From assembly GCA_011799875.1 (NCBI GenBank), contig CM022302.1, forward strand, positions 186,984,942 to 187,048,941: DNA of 64,000 nucleotides, in the 5' to 3' direction. Source of the DNA: Thinopyrum elongatum. Its lineage: Eukaryota; Streptophyta; Magnoliopsida; Poales; Poaceae. Both the position numbers and the translations under genes were made by a program. The notes under the pieces are model-generated. The model made no database searches. It was not told the origin of the DNA and was given only the letters and a program-made list of their open reading frames with translations. Below, in pieces: positions 36,725-50,397 of the stretch. Positions within the stretch are counted from its first letter, which is position 1, and each line of letters begins with the position of its first letter.

Positions 36725-37373
36725 ACTTGTGTGTTCATCGTCATATTGCTTTGCATGATCATATAGAGCTGACATGATATTTTGGGAAAAGCCACCGTTA
36801 ACATTGTAATACATGTTACACTAGATCATTGCACATCCTGGTACACTGCCAGAGGCATTCATATAGACTCATATTGTTTTAGTTTTATCGATTTGTAAAT
36901 AAATAAAAGTGTGATGAACATCATTATTAGAGCATTATCCTAGTAAGGTAAAGAATGATGGAGACTGATGAGTCCTCCAAAAAGTGGGGATGAGGTTCAT
37001 GATATTGTTCTAAAAAAAGAGAAAAAAGGAAAATGATAGAAAAGAGAGAAGGGGCAATACTACTATCCTTTTACCACACTTGTGCTTCAAAGTGGCACCA
37101 TGTTCTTCATATAGAGAGTCTCCATGTTTTGTCACTTTCATATACTAGTGAAAATTTTACATTATAGAACTTGGCTTGTATATTCTGATGATGGGCTTCC
37201 TCAAATGCCCGAGGTCTTCATGAGCAAGCAAGTTGGATGCACACGCACTTAGTTTTAGTAGAGAGCTTTCATACACTTATAGCTCTAGTGCATCCGTTGC
37301 ATGGCAATCCCTACTCTTCACATCGATATCGATTGATTGGCCTCTCCATTGCCTATCGATCTACCATGTTGAT
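36725..37373 (+). other. 3' noncoding region of element C, continued
   Basis: Collinear with 26960-27615, including the A/G-rich tract at 37013-37050 and the TGCATCCGTTGCATGG stretch. Ends where the next LTR starts at 37374. No ORF worth calling. Confidence 0.8.
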
Positions 37374-40300
37374 TGTGGCACCCCGGCTCAGAGAAGACCA
37401 GAACACCCCGTATTCCAGCCCAGGGACAAGTCCTCTGGAATACGGCACTGTTGGCATAGAACAAATCAACTCTTTATTACAATGGATATGGTTACAAAGG
37501 GTACAAGGATTACATTGGCACGGTGACACTACGCGTGCCCGGGGTAGCTCTATGCTAACAGTGGAGTAACTCTCTCGACAGCGGAACAACAACGGCGGTG
37601 ATGGACTCCACTCCGTAGGGACTCTGGCTAGAACGCGTATCCTAGGTCGCAAATTCGGGATCCTCGACAAGCAAGCAATCATGGCATGACCTGCAAACTG
37701 GCATGACACGCCAGGTGAGTACTTTGAATGTACTCGCAAGCTCACAACAAACATCAGCATTAAGGCAAGACAACATCATAGCAAGATAGCTACTGAAGTA
37801 GATGCAGTAAGGTAAAGCATATTAAGTAGTTTAATCCATACTCCAAATAACCTCTGGATCCAATCTGAATCTGTTCCAAATCCAATCCAAATATGTGGTC
37901 ATCCGACCACTCATCTCATAGCCATCCCATGGCTAACATATCATATACCTGATTCCATCTGCACAACAAGTCTGACAAACTTACTCTCTTCCGGGTTGCC
38001 TCACAACCTTCAGAATACTCACAATCCACCGAGTACTTCTGATCTTACGATGAGTTCTTCCATCATTATCACTACTATGGTTGACCACCTAAAGAGGTCT
38101 GGACGGACTGTCCAATACCGTGGACACGGCTATTCGAATAGATTTTACACTCTGCAGAGGTTGCGTTCTTTACCCACACCATGGAGCACCTGACCTCGTA
38201 ATCCCATTCGTGTGGACCAGCGTTGCTCCAACGAAACTCGCCTGACCCGTGACTCTCCCATCGTACCACCGGCAATCATCCTCCCCCGGAGTCCTGGCCT
38301 GGGTGGCCCCTGTGTCACCGCGTGACACCTGCCACCGTCATGGCTAACAAACTGTCCCAAACGGGGACCTGGTACTATATAACTTAACTGGGCTCACAAG
38401 GTTATCGCCGCCTACCGGGCCAAGGTAGCGCGCACGCATAACCTTCCCTATCAGGCGGTACCGGTGAAAGAGCACGCGATCAGACCAAGTCAAGGCCGTC
38501 CCATACCGGCAAATGTGGCTGCACAGATAAGTCTGGACAGGTGACTCTGGATCAACCATGAAGTATCTAATCTCCGAACAATCTCTGTCATGGCTGACAC
38601 TACGATATCATAGCAATCCAAGTCAAAATGATATCTGGCTAGAAATCCGGTAACCAGTATGTTTAAGCCACTGCTACTAACTCATCTCCATGAACTGCCG
38701 GATGAAATCCAAAATAATCATAGACGGTAATCTCAACATCATGGCATCAACGAGTGGGTAAACTACTAGTCACTAACAATCCGGTACTCAACATGGTAGT
38801 CACCTATCCAAGAATTTACTCAAGCATTGTATAATCCAATTCATTTCACAAATAACTCATACTTATTGTTAAAGTAAATAGTTAAACTATGATATTGCAA
38901 TGCAATTATGCAGATGAGAGTTGTGGCTTGCTTGGTGATAAAGGGACCATCGGGAAGGAGTGCGGAATGGTCCCGGAAGGAGTTACGGAAACAGTTCTCT
39001 CCCGAAGGGGCTGTTTACGGGAAAGGGCAAAATGGTCATTTCCATAGTGGGACCACATAGTGAAAATGATACCAACATGTCGGGCTCGACGAGACGAAGA
39101 AGTGGGCTTTGGAATCACCTCGATCGGAATTGCGGAGGAAAAGTTGTGATAGATTGACTGCCAGGGACCCATCTGCAATAAAAATACTTGCAACTGAGTC
39201 CTCAGCCGTTTTTCTGCGGAAAAGATTAAATGACACTGTGCTGCTAGGCCGCGTTGGGCCGAAAGCACTATTGCTGCTGCTGCTCATCTAGGCTGGCCCA
39301 CCCCACTGCTGCTCTCCTTCTTTAAAAAAAACCGATGGGCTCTGGTGGGCTGGCCCACCTTATCTCCCTCCTCCTCCCTGGTCGTCTGCTTCCACGAAGA
39401 TAGAGGCAGGGGCGGCCAGTCGCCGGCGTTGCCGCGGCTCCGGTGAGCGAGGGCCCGCAGCGAGGGGCGGGACAGAAGCGGCACTTCCTTTTGCGCCGGT
39501 GGGTACCCGTGGCGGCGGCGGGGACGCTCTGTAGCAGGCAGGCGAGGTGGAGGCGGACGGCGGCGATGGAGAGCTCTGGCTCCGGCGTGATTCCAGCGCT
39601 CCGGTGATGGAATGAGGTGGGTGGCGAGCCAGAGCTGTTCGCCGGAGTGTGGCTCACCCCGAGGTGAGGTCCACGGGCGCCGGGGAGGCTCGGGTGATGA
39701 GAATGGTGGCGGGGCAGTGGAGTGAGCTCGCTGGAAATCCAAGCGCTCCGGCGAGGATTTCGGTCGAGCGTGGGCACTGGAGTGGACAAGAGGAAGAGAG
39801 GAGGAGGGTGGTGAGCTCAAGAGGGTGCGGGGAGGGCTATATTTAGGCGCGGCGACAGAGGGGATGAGCTCGGCCGCCGTGGCGAGCTCATCGGTACACT
39901 GGCGCTGCGGGGAGACGTGGCTGGCGTTTTGCGGCGTCGAGGAGCTTCGCGGGGAGAGGAGAGGCCTCAAGGGCGCTCGAGAGAGCTCGAGGGGGAAGGA
40001 GACAGAGGAGAAAACGACGACGGCTCATGGGTGCTCGCTGTTCCTCAACGGGGACGGCTCGCCGGGGAAGAATCCGGAGAGGAAGATGGGTCTAGAGCGA
40101 AGACCTGGCCAAGCGGAAGCTGCTGGACATGGTTAGGTGGCGAGGGAGAGGAGGAACGCGACGAACCCGAGAGGTTTAATCGCCAGAGTGCGCTGGCTGG
40201 CATGCCAAACATGTGGTCACCGCGTGAACTGGCGCACGTGGTGCACCCTGTCCGGCCACATCATGTCCAGTGGGTAGTCCCTCCAAGGCACAGTCTCAGG

Positions 40301-41519
40301 GAGGTGATTGATCGATGAGAGGAACTATGGTTGGATGGGAGTGATCACCTGAAGTTTGTTGTAGCAAACTTGACCACACCACTGCGATGAACAGAGAAGT
40401 GATAAGGTCAAAATGAGATGTCTGGGAGGTTTAGGGTAGGAAGGACTACAATCCTGTGATATTTGGAAAGAAATGGACCAAGATTTAATATAGTTGCTTT
40501 GCAACTGACCAATCTGGTCCAGAAGCTCAATCTTGATGTGCCACTCACATGGAGTGGCCCATTGGGCTGAAATTTGGTAGAACATGATGATTTGGTCATA
40601 TGAGAGTGCCATAAAAATTTCATGCCATTTGGACAAGCCAAAATGATACTTCCTTCACAATGAGCCTCTCTGACCAGAATCTTAGAAAAATTCTAGGGAA
40701 TTATTGGATGATTAAATGAGCCCAAATTTTGTGGAGATATGTTATATGGGTAGGAGAATGCTCTGGTAAATTTTCAGCAATTATGGAGCAGTATAAAATA
40801 TAGTTGCTTCACAATGTGAAAATCTGACCAGAAACCAAGATTTGAGGCTGTGCTCACATAGATGATTCGATAGGGTTGAATCTTGGTGGAGAGTCATTAT
40901 TTGAGCATATGAAGATGCTTGCAAAATTTCAACTCATTTGGATACTCCTAGCTAGCACTTGCTTTACAAAGCTTCCAGTTGACCAGAAACTTTGGAAATT
41001 AGCCAAGGGAGATTTATTATCCAAATGAAGTTGAATTTTGGCATGTAGCAATAATATGGATAGGAAAGAATGCTCAAAAAGTTTGAGACCAAGAAAGCAA
41101 ATATAAAGGGTACTTGCTTCTCAACTTGGCAGCTAGGGTAGAATCGGAAAAGGAATATTTGTGAAATACTTTTGAACATGGCAAGGAAGAGTTTTGACAT
41201 ATCTGAGGAATATATGACCCAAACAATTTATGAGAATTATGTGGGCATCTATGGAATGATGGAAACTTGGGTTGCTTCACAACCCAGGACAGACAGGGTT
41301 ATTCCTTTAATAGAAAAAGGAATATTCCCAAGAAAAGAATATTGGGGTTGGTCCAAGATGGAAATGACATGGTCTTGGGATGATTTTGAGGTTGGCAAGC
41401 CACTTGGGAAGAAGATTGAAGAGTGATCCCTCCAGGTTGCAAGACTACTAAGCCATAGAAAAGCGAATCCGGACCAAAATCAAAAGAAAAAGAAAATGGG
41501 CAAAATCCAGGGTGTTACA
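37374..41519 (-). repeat. 3' LTR of truncated chromovirus G (4146 bp)
   Basis: On the minus strand TGTAACACCCTGGATTT...CCGGGGTGCCACA. It is followed on the plus side by a PPT-like purine stretch (minus AAGGGGGGTAGGTT, 41520-41533), so it is the 3' LTR of a minus-strand element. A TATA-like CTAAATATAGCC (39849-39836, minus) precedes a GC-rich island (about 39290-39830). The first bases inside the element are AACCTACCCCCC. ORFs in the island (for example 39284-39970) are composition artefacts. Confidence 0.8.
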
Positions 41520-42828
41520 AACCTACCCCCCTTAAAGAAATCTCGTCCTCGAGATTTGGTTGCTCAGGGATCAAACATGAATATTTCCCACTTGAGGAAA
41601 CCGTTTCCAACTCGGGTTTCCTTTTTAACTTTGTATAATGCTCCCACTGAGTTCATATGACTGACTGCCTTGCTTCGGGGTGGTTTGCTTCACTGGACCC
41701 TTTTTCTGGCAAATCTTACCTCATATGTTACTCTGGCTCCAATCCTTTTATGTCTGCTATCCTGTCTGGGGCAATAAATTATCCTGACCAAACTATGTGT
41801 CCTGCTCGTAAGTCCGAGGGTGGTTCCTCATGGACGTGTCGTGACGAGGTCCAATATGAACGACCATTCACTGAGTTGTGAACAGATTCTCTTGGTGGAC
41901 ACAAAATCTTTTACTCATTGCATTGGGCGACTTCAAATGGCTGTGTGTCCTCCAGGCTCAAAACAGTACTGTGAATCGTACCATTCTCTTGGCGGTATCT
42001 GACTTCTCGCATGGATTGCTGGGTCATCTTGGGTATCTTCACTGTCTTGGGTATAATGCTCCTACCAAATATTTGACTGTCACCTGTCGTGACCAGCATA
42101 AAGGTGTACGGTCTTATTGTGATATTATCCATAGACTTGACTGACAGTGGTCCTGGCAGCAGAATCATGCTCACGGCAGGTTAGTCTTTAACTGATTCCC
42201 ATCTGTGAGGACACATGCTTCGAGACTATTGTTCATCCTTCTGATTACTTAGTCTGTCGGCATCTCCATATGGATGGTAGGCCGGGTAATGCTTTAACAT
42301 GGTTGCTGAATTTGAACTGCTGAGTTAATCTTTTGGCTGACCTGACCAGGTTGGTTGCCCTCTTCTAACAATTCTGAGCATATCTGGTTGGCTGGGCGGG
42401 TTGTCTTGATATGAGGTCCTCGCAAATGGGATAGACCCCGTGGGTGTGTACCCATGGTGACTGGTACCGAGCCAGACTATCTGGAGTATTTGTACCATTA
42501 CCATTACCTTACCCGTTTGGACAACCTTGCTCTTTTATTGTAGTTCTCCTTGCCTAGATTCTTTGCTGACGAACTTGGCCTTATGTGTTCTTGATTCTCC
42601 ATGTGACCATAGGTGTTGTCAGGTGCAATATTCTGGCAGGCATATTACTTTACAAGTTGTAGCTGTAGGGTAACGATCGTCTGAACCCTTGGATAAAACC
42701 GGTAGATAAACCAGTAGCCACCAGAACGGTCTTTACAACTCAGATCTGGGACATTACTGGAGTAACTCAACCCCGACTCAAGATGGCTGAAAAGCAGCTC
42801 AGAGCATGAGACAACCTCTACTTGTTGC
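41520..42828 (-). mobile_element. Internal remnant of chromovirus G
   Basis: About 1.3 kb between the PPT-like site and an abrupt switch to Athila-like LTR sequence at 42829. I recognise no protein domain in any frame. It is probably the noncoding region between pol and the PPT. The rest of the element (pol, gag, PBS, 5' LTR) is gone, removed with most of the neighbouring LTR. Confidence 0.5.
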
Positions 42829-43102
42829 AATTTATTTAGTTTTAATTTTGTTTGCAATTTATAAACCTATCACTGTCAGAATTGATCCTTGCAATTAACG
42901 AGTACAAGGGGATTGGCAACCCTCTTGCTCGCATTGGGTGCAAGTATTTTGTTTGTGCATGTTGGTACTGTCGACCTTTGTCTATGTGGATCTCCTATTG
43001 GTTCGATAACCATGGTTCTCTACTGAGGGAAATACTTATCCGCTACTATATTTCTTCACCCTTCCTCTTCGGGGAAAAACCCAACGCAACTCACAAGTAG
43101 CA
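42829..43102 (+). repeat. 3' end of an Athila-like LTR (remnant of the element C 3' LTR)
   Basis: Collinear with 29147-29423, ending ..CTCACAAGTAGCA. It lies where the 3' LTR of element C is expected, but about 80 percent of the LTR is missing. The Reina-type pol starts right after it. Confidence 0.75.
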
Positions 43103-45290
43103 GTTTTCTTTAATGACATCTTAATCTACAGCTCATCCTGGTCGGAGCACCTACGCCACCTTCATGTTGTTGTCCAGGTCATGCGGCAACATTCCCTCTT
43201 CCTCAAGCGCGAAAAGTGTTGCTTTGGTGAGTCACTGGTGGCCTACCTGGGTCATGTCATTGACGCTAATGGGGTGGCCATGGATAAGGATAATGTGCGC
43301 GCGGTTGCTGACTAGCCTACTCCTCATTCGGGTTCTGGAGTTGCGCGACTTCTTTGGGTTGGCCGGTTACTATCGCAAGTTTATCAAGGACTTCAGCATG
43401 CTCACTGGTCCTCTCATGCACCTACTTAGCAAGGAGGGATTTCGGTGGTGTCCAGAGCCAGAGGATGCTTTCTAGGCGCTCAAGCATGCCCTTGGTCAAG
43501 ATCTGGTGCTCCAGATGCTGAAATTTGACAATCACTTCATTGTTGAGTGCGTTGCCTCTGGGACTGGCTTTGGTGCTGTTCTTCACCAAGGTGCGGGGCC
43601 CTTGGCCTTATTTAGTCAGCCCATTGCTCCACGCCATGGCAATCTTGCTGCCTATGAGCGAGAACTCATTGGACTGGCTCAGGTTGTACGTCACTGGCGT
43701 CCGTACGTATGGGGTCGTGCTTACGCACCGACCACTACAGGCTGAAGTTTCTCCTCGACCAGTGGCTTTCAACAATCCCTTAACAACAATGGGATAGCAA
43801 ATTGTTTGGATTCGACTTCACTGTCAAGTTCCGCCCGGGCCGCCTCAACGTCATCGCTGACGCCCTCTCCCATCGTGATGCCGATGCAACACCTACGCTT
43901 TGTGCGCTCTCGCTGCCACTCTTCACCATCTTTGATGACCTATGACGTGAGAACGATGCTTCCCCCGAGTTGACCTTCCTTCGTGATGGTATTCGCGCCG
44001 GTGATCGTGACCACCCTTGGAGTTGTGTTGACAACTTGATTCTTCATGGGCGTTGGGTGCATATGTTGCCCACCTCCCCGTCCATACCAGTGATTTTGCA
44101 ACATGCTCATGGTGCTCATGAGGGGGTCCAAAAGACACTGCATCGACTTTGAGCTGATTTCCATGTCCCTGGCGATCGCCAATTGGTTCAGGACTTGGTA
44201 CATGCTTGTGTAATCTGCTGGCGGAACAAGAGGGAAACACTCCTGCCTGCCGGGTTACTTCAGCCTCTACCGGTCCCAACGTCCGTGTGGAGTGGTATCT
44301 CCATGGATTTCATCAAGGCACTACCAAGGGTGCATGGCAAGTCTGTGATCCTCTCCGTCATTGACCGCTTCTCCAAATATGCACACTTCATTCTGTTGTC
44401 CCATCCATACATGGCTGCCTCTATGGCAAAGTTGTTTTTGAGGGCATTGTGCACCTCCGTGGACTTCCACATTCCATCGTCAGTGACCGAGATCCTATGT
44501 TCACCAGCAATTTTTTGCATGAATTATTCAAGTTGTACGGCTTTCAGATTCACATGAGCTCAGCCTTTCACCCCTAGTCTGATGGGCAGACTGAAGTTGT
44601 CAACAAAATCATTGCAATGTATGTGTGTTGCCTCGCTGGTGATCGTTCACGGCGCTTGGTCGAATGGTTGCCCTGGGCGGAATTCTGCTACAACACGTCC
44701 TACCACACTGCTCTTCATGCCACTCCATTCGTGGTTATCTATAGTCGGCCACCACCACGTCTTCGTGACTATGTTCTCAGCGAGGCCAAGGTGGCAGCTG
44801 TGGACACCGCCTTGCAGGATCGTGCCAACTTCGTTCGTGAGGTTGGTGAGTGTCTCCATCAAGCGCAGCAGTGGGAAACAAATTATTATGATGACAAGCA
44901 TCAGCAGCTAGTATTTGGCATCGGTGATTGGGTGTTGCTTCGCCTTCACCATCGTGTGGCAGCATCATTACCAGGCCACAAGCATGGCAAGTTGTCTCCT
45001 CGCTTCTATGGGCCTTTCCAAGTCACTGAAGTCATTGTTCTGTTCCATATAGACTCACGCTGCCTACTGGTAATCGGCTCCATGATGTATTCCATGTCAG
45101 TCTCCTTAAAACATTTCATGGTGAGCTGCCAGCTATTCCTGTTGTACTCCCCGCCATTGAGGACAGTTGTGTGGTGCCTGCACCAACCAAGATTCTTCGA
45201 TCCAGCATTCGCCGCGGCGTGAAGCATGTTCTTGTGCAATGGGTTTGGGCTTCTGAAGATGATGCAACATGGGAGCCACTTGATGAGTTC
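43103..45290 (+). pseudogene. Reina-type chromovirus pol remnant (RT end, RNase H, integrase, chromodomain)
   Basis: Protein similarity runs through several frames. The RT tail begins FFNDILIYS at 43104, where the first catalytic Asp of the xxDD box reads Asn, and continues AYLGHVIDANG, FFGLAGYYRKF. RNase H: FIVECVASGTGFGAVLHQG, AAYERELIGLAQ. Integrase: the HAHGAHEGVQKTLHRL / CVICWRNK zinc finger, the core SMDFIKALPRVHGKSVI and DRFSKYAHFI, then NTSYHTALHATPF. Chromodomain: RGVKHVLVQWVWASEDDATWEPLDEF. Stops include a TAG near 43313, and there are several frameshifts. The 5' part of the pol is missing, cut off by the element C LTR. The end is cut by the copia LTR. The GKSVIL signature suggests the Reina clade. 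Confidence 0.85.
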
Positions 45291-45451
45291 TGTTGATTTT
45301 GGGGTGGAAGCAAGGTCACCGACGAGAGAGAAGAGGCAGATTTTTCTGGAGAACTCACCCTTCCATTCCCCTTCTACACAATGTATACACATGCCCTTTT
45401 TATAATGTTCACCCTCTACTATCCTATCCTTACAACTAAGTCCTACCAACA
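45291..45451 (-). repeat. 3' LTR of Ty1-copia element H (161 bp)
   Basis: On the minus strand TGTTGGTAGG...AAAATCAACA. It is preceded by PPT TTGAGGGGGG (45461-45452), which overlaps the TGA stop of pol. Very short for a plant copia LTR. Left flank AGTTC (45286-45290); the matching TSD copy would lie beyond the window. Confidence 0.8.
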
Positions 45452-45792
45452 CCCCCCTCAAGATGGGGCAAAGATGTCAATAAGCCCCATCTTGTTACAT
45501 GTTCTTGCAAAAGATACAACACTAACACCTTTAGTTAATACATCAGTAAGTTGTTCACCAGATTTCACACAACTAATTTGAAGTGTTCCTTCATCTAACT
45601 TCTCACTCAGGAAGTGTCGATCAATTCCAATATGTTTAGTCCTATCAGGTTGCACTGGATTGTTCACTATATTTATGGTGGCCTGATTATCACAGTACAG
45701 CTGAAGTGGTGTCCCTTTATACAACCGGAGTTTAGTTAACAAAAATTTCAACCACATCAGCTCACATAACCCTAAAGCCATAGACCGCAGTT

Positions 45793-47353
45793 TGCTACTT
45801 GCGAGCTGTGTTGGGGTTTTCCCCAAAGAGGAGAGGAGATGCAGTACAGTAAAGGTAAATATTTCCCTTAGTGAGAACCATGGTTATAGAACCAGTAGGA
45901 GAATCACTCAAAGCCTCGTGAACAGCACCTGCACACACAAAAACAAATACTTGCACCCAACGCGGGCAAGAGGGTTGTCAATCCCCTTGAACTCGTTAAT
46001 TGCAAGGATTAAATCTTATAGTGGTAGATAGATAAATTGCAAAATAAAATAAAAGTAAATAAAATTCAGAGAATATATTTTTGGTTTCTTTTTATATTTA
46101 AGGTAGACCCGGGGGCCATAGTTTTCACTATAGACTTCTCTCTCGAACACATAACATACGGTGGGTAAACAAATTACTGTTGGGCAATTGATAGAAAAGC
46201 ACATAGTTATGATGGATTCATGGCAATGATCATGTATATAGGCATCACGTCCAAGACAAGTAGACCGACTCCTGCCTGCATCTACTACTATTACTCCACC
46301 CATCGACCGCTATCCAGCATGCATCTAGGGTACTAAGTTAATGAAAACAGAGTAACGCCTTAAGCAAGATGACATGATGTAGGCAAAGTAAACTCAATCA
46401 ATATGAATAAATCCCATCGTTTTATCCTTAATGGCAACAATACAGATACGTGTCTTGTCCCCTACTTTGTCACTAGGATATAGATCACCGCAAGATTGAA
46501 CCCATTACAAAGCACCTCTCCCGCTGAAGATAAATCAATCTAGTTGGCCAAACCAAACGGATAGATCGGAGAGAAATACAAAGCTATAACAATCGTGCAT
46601 AAAAGAGTTCAGAGAAGACTCAAATATTTTTCAGGAATAATCTGATCATAAACCCACAATTCATCGGATCCCAACAAACACACCGCAAAAGAAGATTACA
46701 TCGGATAGAACTCCAAGAAGATCGAGGAGAACGTGGTATTGAAGATCAAAGAGAGAGAAGAAGCCATCTAGCTACTAGCTATGGAACGTAGGTCTGTAGT
46801 GAACTACTCACACATCATCGGAAGGGCAGCAAGGTTGATGTAGAAGCCCTCCGTGATCGGTTCCCCCTCCGGTAGATCGCCAGAAAAGGCCTCCAGATGG
46901 GATCGCGGAAGAACAGAGACTTGCGGTGGCGGAAAAGTTATTTCGGGTGGCTCTCTGTTGGTTTCCCAATATTTGAGAATTTATAGAAGTGGAATTAGGT
47001 CATACGGAGCCACAAGGGCCCACAAGGCATCAGTGCGCGCCTACCCCCCCAGGGCGCGCCCTGTTGCCTTGCCGTCTCCTCGTTTGCCTTCTGGTCTCCT
47101 TCTGAAGCTTCAAGGGTCTCTTATGTCTAGAAAAAAATCGTCAAAAAGTTTCGTAGCGTTTGGACTCCGTTTGGTACTAATTTTCTGGAAAACCAAGGCA
47201 AAAAAACAACAACAGCTGGCACTAGGCACTGGGTTAATAGGTTAGTTCCCAAAAATGATATAAAATAGCATATAAATGCATGTAAAACATGCAAGATTGA
47301 TAATATAATAGCATGGAACAATTAAAAATTATAGATACGTTGGTGACATATCA
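45793..47353 (-). repeat. 3' LTR of element F (1561 bp)
   Basis: Minus strand TGATATGTCACCAACGTAT...AGCA. The start dyad GATACGT/ACGTATC is mutated in one arm here. Confidence 0.9.
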
Positions 47354-49142
47354 ACATCCCCAAGCTTATTTCCTGCTCATCCTCGAGTAGGTAAATGATA
47401 AAAAAAGAATTTTTGATGTGGAATGCTATCTAACATGTTTATCATGTAATCTCTTTATGGTATAAATATTGAGAAGTGATGAAATAATAATATCAACATA
47501 ATAATATCCATGAACATAAGAAGCATAATCATTAAACTTTCAAAATATACGATCCTTAATGAGTGTTATCCCTACTCACTTTATCATATTAGCATGGCAT
47601 GACTCCGCCTTCACTGCAAATATATAAATCATGAGCACCCCGGTGTTAAACCAAGCAATTGGATCATACTTCTAACGCGCTTCAGCTTTTTCAACTCCCA
47701 TGCAATACATGAGCGTGAGCCATGGATATAGCGCTAGGTGGAATAGAATGCGGTGATAGGGATCAATAATGGGAAAAAGGGAGAAAGTCTCGCATCAACT
47801 CGGTAGATCAACGGGCTATGGAGATGCCCATCAATCGATATCAATGCGAGGAGTAGGGATTGCCATGCAACGGATGCACTAAGAGCTATAATTGTATGAA
47901 AGCTCAAACTGAAACTAAGTGGGTGTGCATCCAACTTGCTTGCTCATGAAGACCTCGGGCATTTGAGGAAGCCCATCATTGGAATATACAAGCCAAGTTC
48001 TATAATGTTAAATTCCCACTAATATATATGAAAATGAGAACATAGGAGACTATCTATATGAAGAACATGGTGCTACTTTGAAGCATAAGTGTGGAAAAGG
48101 GATAGTAACATTGCCCCTTCCCTCTTTATCTCTCATTTTATTTTCTCTTTTTTTCTTCTTTTTTTTCTTCTTTTTTTCTTTTCTCTCTCTTTTTTTTGTC
48201 CGGAGTCTCATCCTGACTTGTGGGGGAATCATGGCCTCCATCATCCTTTCCTCACTGAGACAATGCTCTAATAATGATGATCATCACACTTTTATTTACT
48301 TACAACTCGATATTACAACTCGATACTAGAACAATATGACTCTATATGAATGCCTCTAGCAGTGTACCAGGATGTGCAATGATCTAGCGTAACATGTATA
48401 AAAAATGATGAATGATGGCTTTGCCACAAATACTATGTCAGCTATATGATCATGCAAAGCAATATGACAATGAAGGTGTGTGTCATATAAACGGAACGGT
48501 GGAAGTTGCATGGCAATATATCTTGGAATGGCTATGTAAATGCCATAATAGGTAGGTATGGTGGCTGTTTTGAGGAAGGTAAAAAGGGGTTTATGTGTGA
48601 ACGAGCGTATCACATCACGGGGTTTGGATGCACCGGCTAAGTTTGCACCAACTCTCGAGGTGAGAAAGGGTATTGCACGGTACCGGAGAGGCTAGCAAAT
48701 TGCGGAAAGATAGGAGTGCGTATAATCCATGGACTCACATTAGTCATAAAGAACTCATACACTTATTGTGAAAGCCTATTGGCCCTCGAAGCAAAGCACT
48801 AACCGCATGCCCATAGGAGGGAGGTTGGTAGGAGTTAACCATCGCGCGCCCCCGATTGTAACAGCACACAAGGATTTCATTTCAGGCCTATAAATGCTCG
48901 AACCTCCCCACCATGCCATAACCAATACTTAGATGAGAAATAAATAACAAACTTTAATACTGATATTTCTACTAACCAATGATCATGAACATATATCCTT
49001 TCATATTACTACATTAATAAAATCAAACCATACACTTCATATTTAGTGATCTACATGAATGTTTTTATTATATCCCCCTTGAATGCCTTATCATTTCAGA
49101 ACCATTCTTATAACTCATGCAAATTGCCATTACTATTTATAA

Positions 49143-49280
49143 GACTCTCAAAAAGATTTAAGTGAAGCATGAGAGTGCAACTATTTCTATAAAATATAAC
49201 CACCGCCGTGCTCTAAAAGATATAAGTGAAGCACTAGAGCAACTGCCTAGCTCAAAAGATATAAGTGAAGCACATAGAGT
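49143..49280 (-). repeat. Stem-loop trio, element F copy
   Basis: AAAGATTTAAGTGAAGCA lies between ACTCTC and GAGAGT, AAAGATATAAGTGAAGCA between GCTCTA and TAGAGC, and a third copy follows with weak arms. Same order as in element B. Confidence 0.75.
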
Positions 49281-50397
49281 ATTCTAAGAAATCACGATAA
49301 TTGTGTGTCCCTCTCAAAAGGTGTGTCCAACAAACAATGATTGTAGCAAACTAAAAATAAAACAAAGAAAAGAAAACTATGGCACAAGACGCTCCAAGTA
49401 AAACTCATATCATGTGATGAATAAAAATATAGCTCCAACTGAGTTACCGATAGATTGTAGACGAAAGAGGGGATGCCATCCGGGGCATCCCCAAGCTTAG
49501 ACGCTTGGGTCTTCCTTGAATATTACCTTGGGGTGCCCTGGGCATCCCCAAGCTTAGGTTCTTGCCGCTCCTTATTCCTTCATCCATCATGATCTCACCC
49601 AAAACTTGAAAACTTCAGCACACAAAACTCAACAGAAACCTCGTGAGACCCATTAGTATAATAAACATATCATAACTTTAGGTACTGTTATAAACCCATT
49701 CATAATTTTTTTCTTGCATAATACCTATTGTATTCTAACTTCTCCATGGCTTATACCCCCCGATACAATCCATAGATTCATAAAAACAAGCAAACTATGC
49801 AATAAAAATAGAACAATATGTAATGATCTGAATAAAAATCATACTTCTGTAACTCCAAAAATTCTAAAAAATTAGGACAAGGTAAAAAAAAATTATGCCA
49901 ATATTTTTTTAAAATTTCAATAATTTATCACGTTCCAGAAATTTATAGAAATTCTAACACTGGGCGCAAAAGTTTCTATTTTCAAACAGCATCAATCATA
50001 CTATCATTCAAATCATCCCAAAGGCATTACTTGGCACAAACACTAATTAAAAGATAAAAACACAACCATAATAGTAGCTATAATTGTGAGCACACAAAAC
50101 AGAAAATAAAAATATTGGGCTGTTTCCCAACAAGCTCTTCCTTTATAGCCATTAAGATAGGCTTTGAGATTTCAATGATGCTCACACGAAAGACAAGAGT
50201 TGAAGCACAAAGAGAGCACCATAGAACATGTGACAAGCACATTTAAGTCTAACATACTTCCTATGCATAGGCATTTTATAGGAAAAAAAATTATCAATAC
50301 AAGCCATATCTAGCATATGCAAATAGGAAGAATGAAGCATTAATAATTTCAGCACAAAGAGAGGTAATTTAGTGACATGAAGGTTTTGACAACCATA

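Noticed and set aside
39284..39970. 228-aa minus-strand ORF
   Set aside because: Pro/Ser/Arg-rich frame in the GC island of an LTR, with overlapping frames of similar length. It may be leader RNA but there is no sign of a protein.
41520..42828. Several 60-88-aa ORFs in the chromovirus G remnant
   Set aside because: Short, overlapping on both strands, without recognised motifs.
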